Assembly: GCA_024233305.1 (NCBI GenBank)
Contig: JACKPV010000034.1
Span: 62,001-126,000, forward strand
Source of the DNA: Verrucomicrobiales bacterium
Lineage (GTDB): Bacteria; Verrucomicrobiota; Verrucomicrobiia; Limisphaerales; J093
Length of the DNA stretch: 64,000 bases
Direction of reading: 5' to 3'
The notes beneath the pieces were generated by a model. It was not told the origin of the DNA, ran no database searches, and saw nothing but the letters and a program-made list of their open reading frames with translations. Each line of letters begins with the position of its first letter. The stretch's first letter is position 1. Made by a program: the position numbers and the translations under genes. Positions 43,756-52,531 of the stretch are shown here, piece by piece.

Positions 43756-45132
43756 TCAGATGGTCATCGCGTGCCGGCGCACCGTTTGCTTCGGCAGATA
43801 AACGTCGAACCGCATCGCCACGATCCGGACCAGCAACCGCCCGAGTTCGGTGAGCCGGAGCCCGGTGGCCTGGCGCACGACCAGGCCGTCCGCTTCAAGA
43901 TCATCGAGGGACGCCAACTCGGCCGCGAAGTATTCCTCGAAAGGCACGCCCAGCCGCTGCGACATCGCCGCGTAATCCGCGCCGAGGTTGCACATGATCT
44001 GCATGATCGTCTCGCGCCGGATGAGGTCGTCGCGCGTCAGTTGATAGCCGCGGGCATAGGGCAGGTGGCCGGCGTCGATGGCCGCCTCGTAGGCCGGGAG
44101 TTCCTTGAGGTTCTGCCAGTAAGTGTCCTCGATTTGCGAAATCGACGACATCCCGAACGAGTAGATGTCCGCCCCGCCGCGGGTGCTGTAGCCCTGGAAG
44201 TTGCGCTGCAAGGCGCCCTGCTTCTGCGCCACCGCCAGTTCGTCATCCGGGCGGGCGAAGTGGTCCATGCCGATGTAGACATAGCCGGCCTCGCCCAGCC
44301 GCTCGATCGAGAGCTTGAGCAGATCGAGCTTCGTTTCGGCGCTCGGAAGCACGTCGCGATTTTGGAGAATTTTCTGCGCCGGCTTCATCCAGGGCACATG
44401 GGCGTAACTGAAAACGGCGAACCGATCGGGCTGCAATTCGATGATCTCGTCCAGCGTCTGCCGGAACGAATCGACCGTCTGATGGGGCAACCCGTAGATC
44501 AGGTCGATGTTCAAAGAGGTGAAGCCCAGCTCGCGGATCCAGTCGACGGTCTGCCGCGTCAGGTCGAGCGGCTGGATGCGATGGACCGCCTTTTGCACGA
44601 CCGGATTGTTGTCCTGCACGCCCATCGAGGTGCGGTTGAACCCGATCTCGCGCAGGGCGACCAAGTGATCCCGGGTGAGCCGACGCGGGTCGACTTCCAC
44701 GCCGGCCTCGACGTCCGCGGCAAAGGGAAACCGCCGGTGAATGGCCTCGCCCAACCGGCGGAGTTGGTCCGGCGGAGAGAACGTCGGGGTGCCGCCGCCG
44801 AAGTGGATCTGGACGACCTGGCGCTCGGGATGCAGCAGCGGTCGCACGAGATCCATCTCCTGTTCGAGCCGGCCGACGTAGGAACGGCTCTTGCCGTGAT
44901 CGAGGGTGATGACCGTGGTGCAGCCGCAGAACCAGCAGAGCGTCTCGCAAAATGGCAGGTGGAAATAGAGCGAAAGATCGCGCGGGGTCGCGTTGTTCGC
45001 CTCGATCCGCTGCCGCACGGTTTCGAGGGGCAGTTGATCGCTGAACTGCGTGGCCGGCGGGTAGGACGTGTACCGCGGGCCGGGCACGTTGTATTTGCGG
45101 ACCAGATCGAAATCGACGTTGAGCTTGCTCAT
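43756..45132 (-). CDS. hemN: Oxygen-independent coproporphyrinogen III oxidase
   Basis: A 458-aa radical SAM enzyme that decarboxylates two propionates of coproporphyrinogen III. The cluster motif is C62-x3-C66-x2-C69 in LPFCETLCWFCGC, followed by the extra Cys71 typical of HemN rather than HemW. The N-terminus LVRKYNVPGPRYTSYPPATQ is the HemN signature. GGGTPTFSPP, the SMGVQDNNPVVQKAVHRIQP block and GLPHQTVDSFRQT are present. It overlaps hemE by 4 bp (ATGA) and lies 7 bp before hemY. Confidence 0.95.
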   Translation of the reverse strand: MSKLNVDFDLVRKYNVPGPRYTSYPPATQFSDQLPLETVRQRIEANNATPRDLSLYFHLPFCETLCWFCGCTTVITLDHGKSRSYVGRLEQEMDLVRPLLHPERQVVQIHFGGGTPTFSPPDQLRRLGEAIHRRFPFAADVEAGVEVDPRRLTRDHLVALREIGFNRTSMGVQDNNPVVQKAVHRIQPLDLTRQTVDWIRELGFTSLNIDLIYGLPHQTVDSFRQTLDEIIELQPDRFAVFSYAHVPWMKPAQKILQNRDVLPSAETKLDLLKLSIERLGEAGYVYIGMDHFARPDDELAVAQKQGALQRNFQGYSTRGGADIYSFGMSSISQIEDTYWQNLKELPAYEAAIDAGHLPYARGYQLTRDDLIRRETIMQIMCNLGADYAAMSQRLGVPFEEYFAAELASLDDLEADGLVVRQATGLRLTELGRLLVRIVAMRFDVYLPKQTVRRHAMTI

Positions 45133-46211
45133 GACTGCGCGCGCACAGTGTCGACCAGGGCGGCGATGTTTTCCAGTCCGGCCGCCGGAGGAACGCCATG
45201 GCCGAGGTTGAAGATGTGACCGGGCCGTCCGCGCATTTCATCCCGGATGGCGCGGGTGGCGGCGGTGACTTGTTCGGGATCGGTGAGGAGGAGGGTGGGA
45301 TCGAGGTTACCCTGCAACGCCACATTGGCCGGCACCTGACCGGAAACATCCCGCAACCGCACGGCATGGTCCACGCCGAGCACCGTGGCGCCCGTGCCCG
45401 CAAGGGCCGGCCACGCGTGATGAACGCCCTTGGCGAAGACGATGACCGGGACGCGATTGCCGAGTTCGGCGACGATGGCGCGGAGCCATTTTCCGGAAGC
45501 CGCCTCGAACAGTTCGGCAGGCACCTGGCCCCCGAGGGTGTCGAAAATCTGGACCGCCTCGGCGCCGGCCTCGATCTGGAGCCGCAGATGCCGGGCGACG
45601 GCGCGGGCGAGCTTCTCCGCAAGACGGGCGTAGAGATCCGGCTCGTTGCGCACCATCGCGAGGGCCTGATCGAAAGCAGGGCTGCTGCCGCCTTCGATCA
45701 TGAAGTTGGCGAGGGTCCAGGGGGAACCGGCAAAGCCAATCAAGGCGGTCCGGCCGGCCAGCGCCTGCTTCAAGCGCCGCAGCGCCTCCCACACATAACT
45801 CAAGCGCTCGGGCAGGGCCGCATCGTCCAACCGGGCAATATCGGCCGCGGAACGGACCGCGAAGTCCATCCCGATTCCGCCTGTTTCACGGAAGTGATAC
45901 TTCTGTCCGAGCGCCTCGGCGATGACGAGGATGTCGCTGAACAGGATGGCGGCGTCGAAATCGAACCGGCGGATTGGCTGGAGCGTGACCTCGACCGCGA
46001 GTTCGGGAGTTTGCACCAATTCAAGAAAGGTGTGCTGCTCCTTGAGCGCGCGGTATTCGGGCAGGCAACGACCCGCCTGGCGCATCAGCCAGACCGGCGG
46101 GCGATCCACCGGCTGGCAGCGGCAGGCGGCCAGAAAGCGTTCACGATTGCCCGGCGGCGGGGCCCCGGTCGTGGCGGCGGCGGTGGAGGCGCGGTTCGGC
46201 GATTCCGTCAT
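45129..46211 (-). CDS. hemE: Uroporphyrinogen decarboxylase
   Basis: A 360-aa enzyme that decarboxylates uroporphyrinogen III to coproporphyrinogen III. The ATG at 46211 (MTESPNRAST) leaves a short variable N-terminus before RFLAACRCQPVDRPPVWLMR with the substrate-binding Arg/Gln of LMRQAGR. Next are YRALKEQHTFLELVQTPELA, the FSDILVIAEALG aspartate block, GFAGSPWTLANFMIEGG and the late GHIFNLGHGVPP signature. It heads a minus-strand operon hemE-hemN-hemY. The longer frame to 46334 is not needed. Confidence 0.96.
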   Translation of the reverse strand: MTESPNRASTAAATTGAPPPGNRERFLAACRCQPVDRPPVWLMRQAGRCLPEYRALKEQHTFLELVQTPELAVEVTLQPIRRFDFDAAILFSDILVIAEALGQKYHFRETGGIGMDFAVRSAADIARLDDAALPERLSYVWEALRRLKQALAGRTALIGFAGSPWTLANFMIEGGSSPAFDQALAMVRNEPDLYARLAEKLARAVARHLRLQIEAGAEAVQIFDTLGGQVPAELFEAASGKWLRAIVAELGNRVPVIVFAKGVHHAWPALAGTGATVLGVDHAVRLRDVSGQVPANVALQGNLDPTLLLTDPEQVTAATRAIRDEMRGRPGHIFNLGHGVPPAAGLENIAALVDTVRAQS

Positions 46212-46408
46212 CGGCCAGAGCTTGCGGGTTTTTCGGCGGCGAGGCGAAAGGATTTCCGCGGGTTTTGCGCTTCCCGTCGCCCGGGCGCCGGGAGGCGTTC
46301 GGGCGCAAGGCGGCGTCGCGGGAGCGCGCATCACGCAGCGGGCGCGGGCCGGACTTGGGTTTTTCCCAAACCGCCGCTAGATTGGGCCTCCGATTGAGCG
46401 GTCGCAAC

Positions 46409-47452
46409 ATGATGCAAGCCTTCCTCAAACGCCGGGTCCGGACCATCCGGGGCGTGCTTTCCGCCCTGGCCCTGGTGGTTTGCGCCATGGCCGGCAACGC
46501 GCTGGCCGCCGAGGTGGCGCCGCAGGAGGGCGACGGCATTTACAGCCTGCTGCGCCGGCACGGCTTTGCGCCAACGCATGCGGATGTCGAGGCGTTCATC
46601 CAGCTCAACCAGGACCGCCTCGGGGCGGGGAACAGCCTCTTCCTGCGCCACCGCTACCGGTTACCGGGCGATGCGAACTCCCCGGAGAAGCAGGCGGAAG
46701 CGCAGGGCAGCCGCAGCCGGTATCCGTTGTTCGGACCGAAATACGAGTGGGTCGAGAAGAAGGAAACCGTGCTTTCCGGCTGCGTTTTCTACCTCGTCAG
46801 CGGTCACGGCGGACCGGACCCCGGCGCCATCGGCGAACGTGAAGGACATCGCCTGGCGGAAGACGAATACGCCTATGACATCACGTTGAGGCTGGCCCGG
46901 GTGCTCCTCGAACACGGGGCGCAGATTTACCTGATCATCCAGGATCCGAACGACGGCATCCGCGACGGCCAATGGCTGGCGATGGACCGGGACGAGGTCA
47001 ATTATCCGAAGCTCAAGATTCCGGTCAGCCAGGTGATGCGCTTGCGGCAGCGGGCCAACGCGGTCAACACGCTCTACGGGCAGCGCGCCGACCCCGATGC
47101 CTATCACCGGCTGATCGTCATCCACGTCGACTCCCGGAGCCTGGACCATCGGGTGGACGTGTTCTTCTACCACCACGAAGCCAGCCGGTCCGGCAAACGG
47201 CTGGCGAACAACCTCCGCGAAGTCTTCGAGGACAACTACGAGGAACACCAGCCGGGACGCGGCTATCGCGGCAGCGTTTCCTCGCGGCGGCTGCACATGC
47301 TCACGCAGACCACGCCGCCCGCCGTCTTCATCGAACTGGGCAACATCCGCAACCGGAACAACCAGTATCGCTTCATCGATCCCGCAAACCGGCAGGCCCT
47401 CGCCGAGTGGATTTGCGAAGGCATCGTCCGCGATTACCGAAGCGGCAAGTGA
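46409..47452 (+). CDS. N-acetylmuramoyl-L-alanine amidase (Amidase_3)
   Basis: A 347-aa exported zinc amidase that cleaves between MurNAc and the stem peptide. A signal peptide (VLSALALVVCAMAGNALAAE) is followed by a LysM-like segment, GDGIYSLLRRHGFAP with LNQDRL and LFLRHRYRLP, at about residues 35-85. The catalytic Amidase_3 domain begins YLVSGHGGPDPGAIGEREGH (zinc His and Glu) and has HVDSRSLDHRVDVFFY with the second zinc His, ending with IELGNIRNRNNQYRF carrying the late Glu. It is divergent from hemE by about 200 bp. ATGs at 46409 and 46412 are equivalent. Confidence 0.9.
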   Translation: MMQAFLKRRVRTIRGVLSALALVVCAMAGNALAAEVAPQEGDGIYSLLRRHGFAPTHADVEAFIQLNQDRLGAGNSLFLRHRYRLPGDANSPEKQAEAQGSRSRYPLFGPKYEWVEKKETVLSGCVFYLVSGHGGPDPGAIGEREGHRLAEDEYAYDITLRLARVLLEHGAQIYLIIQDPNDGIRDGQWLAMDRDEVNYPKLKIPVSQVMRLRQRANAVNTLYGQRADPDAYHRLIVIHVDSRSLDHRVDVFFYHHEASRSGKRLANNLREVFEDNYEEHQPGRGYRGSVSSRRLHMLTQTTPPAVFIELGNIRNRNNQYRFIDPANRQALAEWICEGIVRDYRSGK

Positions 47453-47678
47453 GCGGCGACGATTCAGTTGATGGACCGCTGATGGGCACGGATCACGGAC
47501 AGGGCTCGGCGCTGCGGCGGTGGCGGAGAGGGCGGGAACACTCTCCGAATGGTGAGTTCGATCACAGGGCGGGCAATCTTGGTTTCCCTCAACATCCGCG
47601 CCCATCCGTGGTGCGTCCAGCTGCCTGGCTTCCGCTGATGTGGTTGGCGAATGGACCGTTCGGACCACGCGGCGAACG

Positions 47679-48728
47679 TCAATCCTCGGGATCGATGGGC
47701 TTCTTGAACTTGTGCTTCTTGGCAAGCGCCAACGCGGCGTCGAGGGACTTGATACCGGCAGTGCAGGTCGGATCGAGCAACGAGGCCGCAGCAGCGCACA
47801 CCCCGACCTCGAGACATCGCTGCAAGTCCCATTCCTCGTGCAAACCGAGCAACGCGCCCGCGCAGAACGCGTCCCCGGCGCCGGCCGTTCCCGCGATCTG
47901 CTTCGCGGGGAGGTTCACCGACGATTGCCAGAAATCCTCGCCCTTGCGCGTCCGGGCGAAGGCGCCCTCGGGGAAGTGAATGATAACGAGTTCGCGCACG
48001 CCCATTTGCAGCAGCGCGCCCGCCGCGTGGCGGAGGAAGACGGTGTTCAGGCCGCCGTCCGCTTCACGAATCCGGAAACCGGCCGTCTTGCCCGCCTCGA
48101 TCTCGTTCAGGATGCAATAGTCCACGTGCTTCAAGGCCGGCGTGACCACGTCCCGGAAGCGATCACTGTCCTCGCTGACCACATCCACGCTGGTGCGCAG
48201 CCCGGCGGCCTGCGCCGCGGCGAGCAGGGCGGCGGCCCGGGTGCCGTGGGTCTTGTCCGGCTTGTCGAGTTCGTCGAGCAACAACAGGTAACCCAGGTGA
48301 AAGATGCGGGCCCGGAGCTTCGGGAAATCGATGTCGCCGCCCTTCCACAGCGCGTTGGCGCCGCGCATGTGGAAGAATGTGCGGCGACCGCCGCTGGTCT
48401 CCGTCATGACATCCGTGTAGGAGGTCGGCGCGGCGGCGCTTTGCTTGAGATGTTTGGCGTCAATCTTGTGCCGTTTGCAGTCAGCCAGGATTTGCTGCCC
48501 GAGGGCGTCCTTCCCCACCAGCCCGGCGGCCAGCAACGGGAAGGGGGCGCCGAGGCGGGCGAGATCCACCAGGACATTGTACGGGGCGCCACCCGTGCCC
48601 TCGGCCTGACTGCGGATGTTGGCGAGTTGCTCCGGTTGCGGGTAGACGTCGATCAGCTTGACCTGGTCGATGATCCAGTTGCCACCGGCCAGCAGGCCCT
48701 TGCGCGCGGGAGGAGATTTCTTGCTCAT
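47679..48728 (-). CDS. PfkB family carbohydrate kinase
   Basis: A 349-aa sugar or nucleoside kinase of the ribokinase family from the ATG at 48728. N-terminal GGAPYNVLVDLARLG is the first PfkB pattern, and AGLVGKDALGQQILADCK is the usual G-x-D block. The ATP-binding and catalytic signature is GTAGAGDAFCAGALLG with catalytic base Asp286. The phosphate acceptor cannot be told from the sequence. It is transcribed in isolation, convergent with the amidase gene. The gap 47453-47678 is unremarkable. Confidence 0.9.
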   Translation of the reverse strand: MSKKSPPARKGLLAGGNWIIDQVKLIDVYPQPEQLANIRSQAEGTGGAPYNVLVDLARLGAPFPLLAAGLVGKDALGQQILADCKRHKIDAKHLKQSAAAPTSYTDVMTETSGGRRTFFHMRGANALWKGGDIDFPKLRARIFHLGYLLLLDELDKPDKTHGTRAAALLAAAQAAGLRTSVDVVSEDSDRFRDVVTPALKHVDYCILNEIEAGKTAGFRIREADGGLNTVFLRHAAGALLQMGVRELVIIHFPEGAFARTRKGEDFWQSSVNLPAKQIAGTAGAGDAFCAGALLGLHEEWDLQRCLEVGVCAAAASLLDPTCTAGIKSLDAALALAKKHKFKKPIDPED

Positions 48729-49004
48729 CGGGAATCCAACGTTCCATCGATCCCGGCTTGTCGTGTGCCGGGATTCGGCAAGCCTATCCCGCCCAGGCCG
48801 GCGTGTCACCTGCAAAAGCTGCCCGCACGCGACCGCGCGCAGCTCCAGGTTTTGAGGGGCTGGTGCATGGGCAGGCGGAGTCCGTTGCGCCCAACCCGCC
48901 TGGCGTCACCCTTGCGGCAGAATGATGTCCGCGCTCCGTAAAGACTGAAAGGCGCACCGTTCTTGTGCTCCTCCGTCTGCCCGTGAACCTCGGACGAGAC
49001 AGAG

Positions 49005-50336
49005 CTACACGACCGGCCCGGACGGGGTAGCCGCCCCCTCGGTCGGTCCTCGCAACCTGCGGGCCAGGGCCATGTAGGCGGCGAAATAGACGGCGTACAT
49101 CGTCAGGGTCGCCGTGGAAAAGGTCGCCACGGCAGTCTGGGGACTTGCCCCGAACCGCCAGGGCAAACTCAGCGACAGGACGACGACAATCGCCCGGGCG
49201 GCGTCCAGCGCCAACTGGATGCCCTGCCGTTTCATCAGCACGGCCAGGTTCGACACGGGCGAAACGACCACCTGCGCGGCCGCGGGAAGTGACAGCCAGG
49301 CCGCCAGCCGGCCGGCCTCGCGCCAGGATTCTCCGAACAGCCAGGGGAACACCAGGGGACTGAGGGCGCCGCCCAGCAGGATTAATCCGGCGAACTTCAG
49401 CGTCCGCCGGGTGATGCGTCCCACCAGCGCCGCGACCGCTTCCGGCTGGCGGCGCATGAGCGCGGCGGCTTCGGCGAGGAACACCTGGGAGATGGCCGTG
49501 CCCACAACCTGCATCGGCAGGCTGATGAGGCGCACGGCAAACCCCATCCATCCGGCGGGGTCCGGACCATACAACCCCGCGACCAACAACGGGGGCAGCA
49601 GCGTGCCCGAGGCGTTGAGAAAACCCGCGAGCGCTCCCGACACGGCAAAGGCGGCGTGCCGGCGCGCCGTGGTGGCGACCTTCTCGAGCCGGGTTCGCCG
49701 CTTTCGCCCGGTTTCCTCGTGATCCCGGGCAAGGAGATGCCGCCACAGCCGCCACCCGCCGGCCGCCTGCGCCAACACCAGGCCCAGCAGCAGCCCCAAA
49801 GGGCCGCCGACCAGCCACCCAACCACCAGACCGACCGCGGCACTGGACAGGGACTGCCACAGGCGGGTCGCCGCCAGCACCCGGTAGGATTTCGTGCGCA
49901 GGGCCCAGTGATACCCGATTTGGTAGGCCGCCTGGGCCAGCACCGTGACCGGGATCGCCCACCAGAAGCCCCCGGCGCCGGGGGCCCCGAACAGCGCAAA
50001 TATCGGCTGCCGCCAGTGATGGCAGCCGAGCGCGGCCACCCCGGAGAGCAGGAACCCGAGGCCCGCGGCGATCGCGGCCAATTGCCGGGCCTCGACCGCG
50101 CCTTCGGGCAGCGGAATGGCCAGCTCATAGCGCACCGTCACGAGGAAAACGAGCAGGCCGGACAGGGCGCTGACCACGAAATAGACGCCGTAGTCGGCCG
50201 GGGAATAGAGCCGGCTCAACACCGGCGAGATGCCGATGGCCAGCATCTGCGCCAAGCCGGTGCCGCCCGCCAGGGTGAGCACGCCCTGCTTGAGCGGGGA
50301 GCGGGGAAGCCAGTTCGAGAGATTCATCCCGGCCAT
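49005..50336 (-). CDS. Polysaccharide/oligosaccharide flippase (Wzx-like)
   Basis: A 443-aa inner-membrane protein of the MOP superfamily that flips lipid-linked sugar units. I count about 12 hydrophobic segments. The first is LTLAGGTGLAQMLAIGISPV, followed by the characteristic LSRLYSPADYGVYFVVSALS block. A charged loop lies at about residue 205-225 (RDHEETGRKRRTRLEKV). The ATG at 50336 (MAGMN) or 50327 is preferred; the frame upstream to 50606 is antisense to the acyltransferase gene. It follows that gene by 16 bp, so the pair likely serves one surface glycan. Confidence 0.87.
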   Translation of the reverse strand: MAGMNLSNWLPRSPLKQGVLTLAGGTGLAQMLAIGISPVLSRLYSPADYGVYFVVSALSGLLVFLVTVRYELAIPLPEGAVEARQLAAIAAGLGFLLSGVAALGCHHWRQPIFALFGAPGAGGFWWAIPVTVLAQAAYQIGYHWALRTKSYRVLAATRLWQSLSSAAVGLVVGWLVGGPLGLLLGLVLAQAAGGWRLWRHLLARDHEETGRKRRTRLEKVATTARRHAAFAVSGALAGFLNASGTLLPPLLVAGLYGPDPAGWMGFAVRLISLPMQVVGTAISQVFLAEAAALMRRQPEAVAALVGRITRRTLKFAGLILLGGALSPLVFPWLFGESWREAGRLAAWLSLPAAAQVVVSPVSNLAVLMKRQGIQLALDAARAIVVVLSLSLPWRFGASPQTAVATFSTATLTMYAVYFAAYMALARRLRGPTEGAATPSGPVV

Positions 50337-50352
50337 GCCATCGTCCCCCGGT

Positions 50353-50973
50353 TCAGCCGGCGGATCGGCCGGTGGCGGGCTTCGCCACCGGTGCCCCGCC
50401 TTCCGGGCCGCCTCTGCGCAGCGGTCTTGCGGGGATCCCGCCCACCACCTGACCGGCGGGAACCGACTTCGAAACCACGGCCCCCGCCGCCACGACGACT
50501 CCGGCGCCCAGCTCCACGCCCGGGAGGATGACGGCATTGGCCCCGATCCAACAGCCCGGACCGATGCGAATCGGCGGCGCCGGATCCCAGCGGCGGTGAT
50601 CGTCACGGTTGTGGTTGGCCGAAATCAGCTTCACCCCGGGCGCAAAGAGGGTGTTCTCCTCGATGATGATGCCGTTGATTCCCTGGATGTAGCACCCCCC
50701 GCTGAGGGCGAAGCTCGCCCGGGCGCTCGGATGCACCTCCAGGCGTTCGGGAGTGGTCACGGTCGAGGTGAAATGCACGGGCCATCGGCACCCCCGGTTG
50801 AGCCCGACCACCCGCTGGAAAACGAAGTTGGTCGCACGCAGGGGGAAAGCCTGCCAGGCGCTCCGGCAGCGGCACGCCAGGTGATAGAAACCCAGCCGCT
50901 CCAGGAACCGCCGTCGCCTTCCCGCCCCGGCGGGCCGGGTGGCGTTGCTTGGTGTCGAATCGCCGCTCATCAT
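50353..50973 (-). CDS. Hexapeptide-repeat acyltransferase
   Basis: A 206-aa left-handed beta-helix acetyl- or acyltransferase, WcaF/CysE-like. Hexapeptide turns run from about residue 95 to 180: SGGCYIQGINGIIIEENTLF, APGVKLISANHN with the catalytic His, IRIGPGCWIGANAVILPGVE, and GAGVVVAAGAVVSKSVPAGQ. The basic N-terminus (RRRRFLERLGFYHLACRCR) may touch the membrane. It heads a two-gene unit with the flippase gene, pointing to O-acetylation or decoration of a polysaccharide precursor. The gap of 293 bp to the RND genes shows no confident promoter. Confidence 0.86.
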   Translation of the reverse strand: MMSGDSTPSNATRPAGAGRRRRFLERLGFYHLACRCRSAWQAFPLRATNFVFQRVVGLNRGCRWPVHFTSTVTTPERLEVHPSARASFALSGGCYIQGINGIIIEENTLFAPGVKLISANHNRDDHRRWDPAPPIRIGPGCWIGANAVILPGVELGAGVVVAAGAVVSKSVPAGQVVGGIPARPLRRGGPEGGAPVAKPATGRSAG

Positions 50974-51266
50974 GCCGCCGCCAGCCCCCCGCGACCGCCG
51001 GCTTCACGTCCGGCCGGCATCCGGAGTGGAACCGCCCACTCCCTCGCCCGACCGAGCCTATGGTCTTTGCGGGTTCTGACGAGTGTTTTGTGACCGGTGG
51101 AGAGAGGCGAACCCGTGAAGGAACGCCCCCGGCCCCGCCAGGACCGGCTGGCGATTGCGATCCGCTCAACGCACGCAATGCCCCACCCGCTTGACCACCC
51201 CGACAACAGTAAATGCGACTTCTTTTCCCGTCGCCAAGCGTTGCCGGCTGTGAATAGGCTTCAGCC

Positions 51267-52511
51267 ATGCATCTGGCGCTGCTGCGTGGGTTGACCGTCG
51301 GTTTGGGAACGATCCTCCTGCTCGGAGGATGCGACCAACCCACCGACGGGGGACGCCCGTCCGCGGCCGCGCCCCCCCCCACCCGCCCGGTGCGCCTGAG
51401 CACGGTCACCAATCGACCGATGGAACGGACCGTTGTCGCCACGGGCAGCTTCCTCGCCCGCGAACAATCGGTCCTCAGCGCCAAGGTCCCCGGCCGGTTG
51501 CAGCGGGTCACGGTCGACATCGGCAGCGTCGTGAAAACGGGCGATCTGCTGGCGCAGGTCGAGCCGCGCGATTACGAACTGCGCGTGCAGGAGGCCGAAG
51601 CCGCCCTTTCCCAGGCGCGCGCCGAACTCGGATTGCCTCTCACCGGTGACGATGATCAGGTCGCCCTCGAGGAGGTCAGCGCCGTCCGGCAGGTCAAAGC
51701 CGTCCTCGACGAAGCCACCCGCAACCGCGAACGCGTCCGCCAGCTTTCCGAATCCGGCATCGCGTCCGCCGCCGAATCCGACTCGGTCGAAGCCACCTTC
51801 GCCGTGGCGAAATCCCGTTACGACGCCGCCCTCGACCAGGCCCGCACCCGCATCGCCGCGCTGGGCCAGCGCCGGGTCGAACTCGAGGTCGCCCGCAAGC
51901 AACTCTCCGACACCGGCGTCAAGGCGCCCTTCGATGGCGTCGTCCAGCAACGCGTCGCGGGCGTCGGGGAATACGTCGCCGCCGGCGTGCCGATTCTCCG
52001 GCTGGTGGCAACCGACCCCTTGCGGCTCCGGCTCGAAGTCCCCGAGCGCGACGCCCCGCTGGTGCAGGCCGGTCAACGGGTGCTGGCGACCACGGAAGGC
52101 GACCCGCGCGTGCATGAAGGCCGCATTGCCCGTATGAGCCCGGCCATCACCGAATCGAACCGGATGCTCATCGTCGAGGCCGACCTGCCCAACAGCGGCG
52201 CCCTTCGCCCGGGTCTTTTCGCGCGCGCGCGCATCGTGGTCGATCCCGACGAGCCCGGCTTGAGCATCCCGGACAACGCCCTGGTCACCTTCGCAGGCAT
52301 CGAGAAGATCGTGACGGTGAAAGACGGCAAGGCGCTTGAGCGCACGGTGACCACCGGGCGGCGGGGTCCCGATTGGATCGAGGTTCTGAGCGGGTTGACC
52401 GCCGGCGAGGAGGTCATTCTCGACCCGGCCGGCCTGCGCACCGGTCAACCGGTCTCCCGACTGAGCGCGGACACGCCGACCCCTTCCCCCGCCGGTGAAT
52501 CCGCCGGCTGA
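51267..52511 (+). CDS. RND efflux periplasmic adaptor lipoprotein
   Basis: A 414-aa membrane-fusion protein that links an RND pump to an outer-membrane channel. A signal peptide with lipobox LLLGGC (Cys near residue 22) gives a lipid anchor. The order is standard: a first half-lipoyl segment (AKVPGRLQRVTVDIGSVVKT, GDLLAQVEPRDY), a coiled-coil hairpin at about residues 100-205, the second half-lipoyl (TGVKAPFDGVVQQRVAGVGE), then beta-barrel and membrane-proximal domains. The permease gene begins 20 bp downstream. No TolC-type gene lies nearby. Confidence 0.93.
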   Translation: MHLALLRGLTVGLGTILLLGGCDQPTDGGRPSAAAPPPTRPVRLSTVTNRPMERTVVATGSFLAREQSVLSAKVPGRLQRVTVDIGSVVKTGDLLAQVEPRDYELRVQEAEAALSQARAELGLPLTGDDDQVALEEVSAVRQVKAVLDEATRNRERVRQLSESGIASAAESDSVEATFAVAKSRYDAALDQARTRIAALGQRRVELEVARKQLSDTGVKAPFDGVVQQRVAGVGEYVAAGVPILRLVATDPLRLRLEVPERDAPLVQAGQRVLATTEGDPRVHEGRIARMSPAITESNRMLIVEADLPNSGALRPGLFARARIVVDPDEPGLSIPDNALVTFAGIEKIVTVKDGKALERTVTTGRRGPDWIEVLSGLTAGEEVILDPAGLRTGQPVSRLSADTPTPSPAGESAG

Positions 52512-52531
52512 AGGATAGAAAGGAAATCCCG

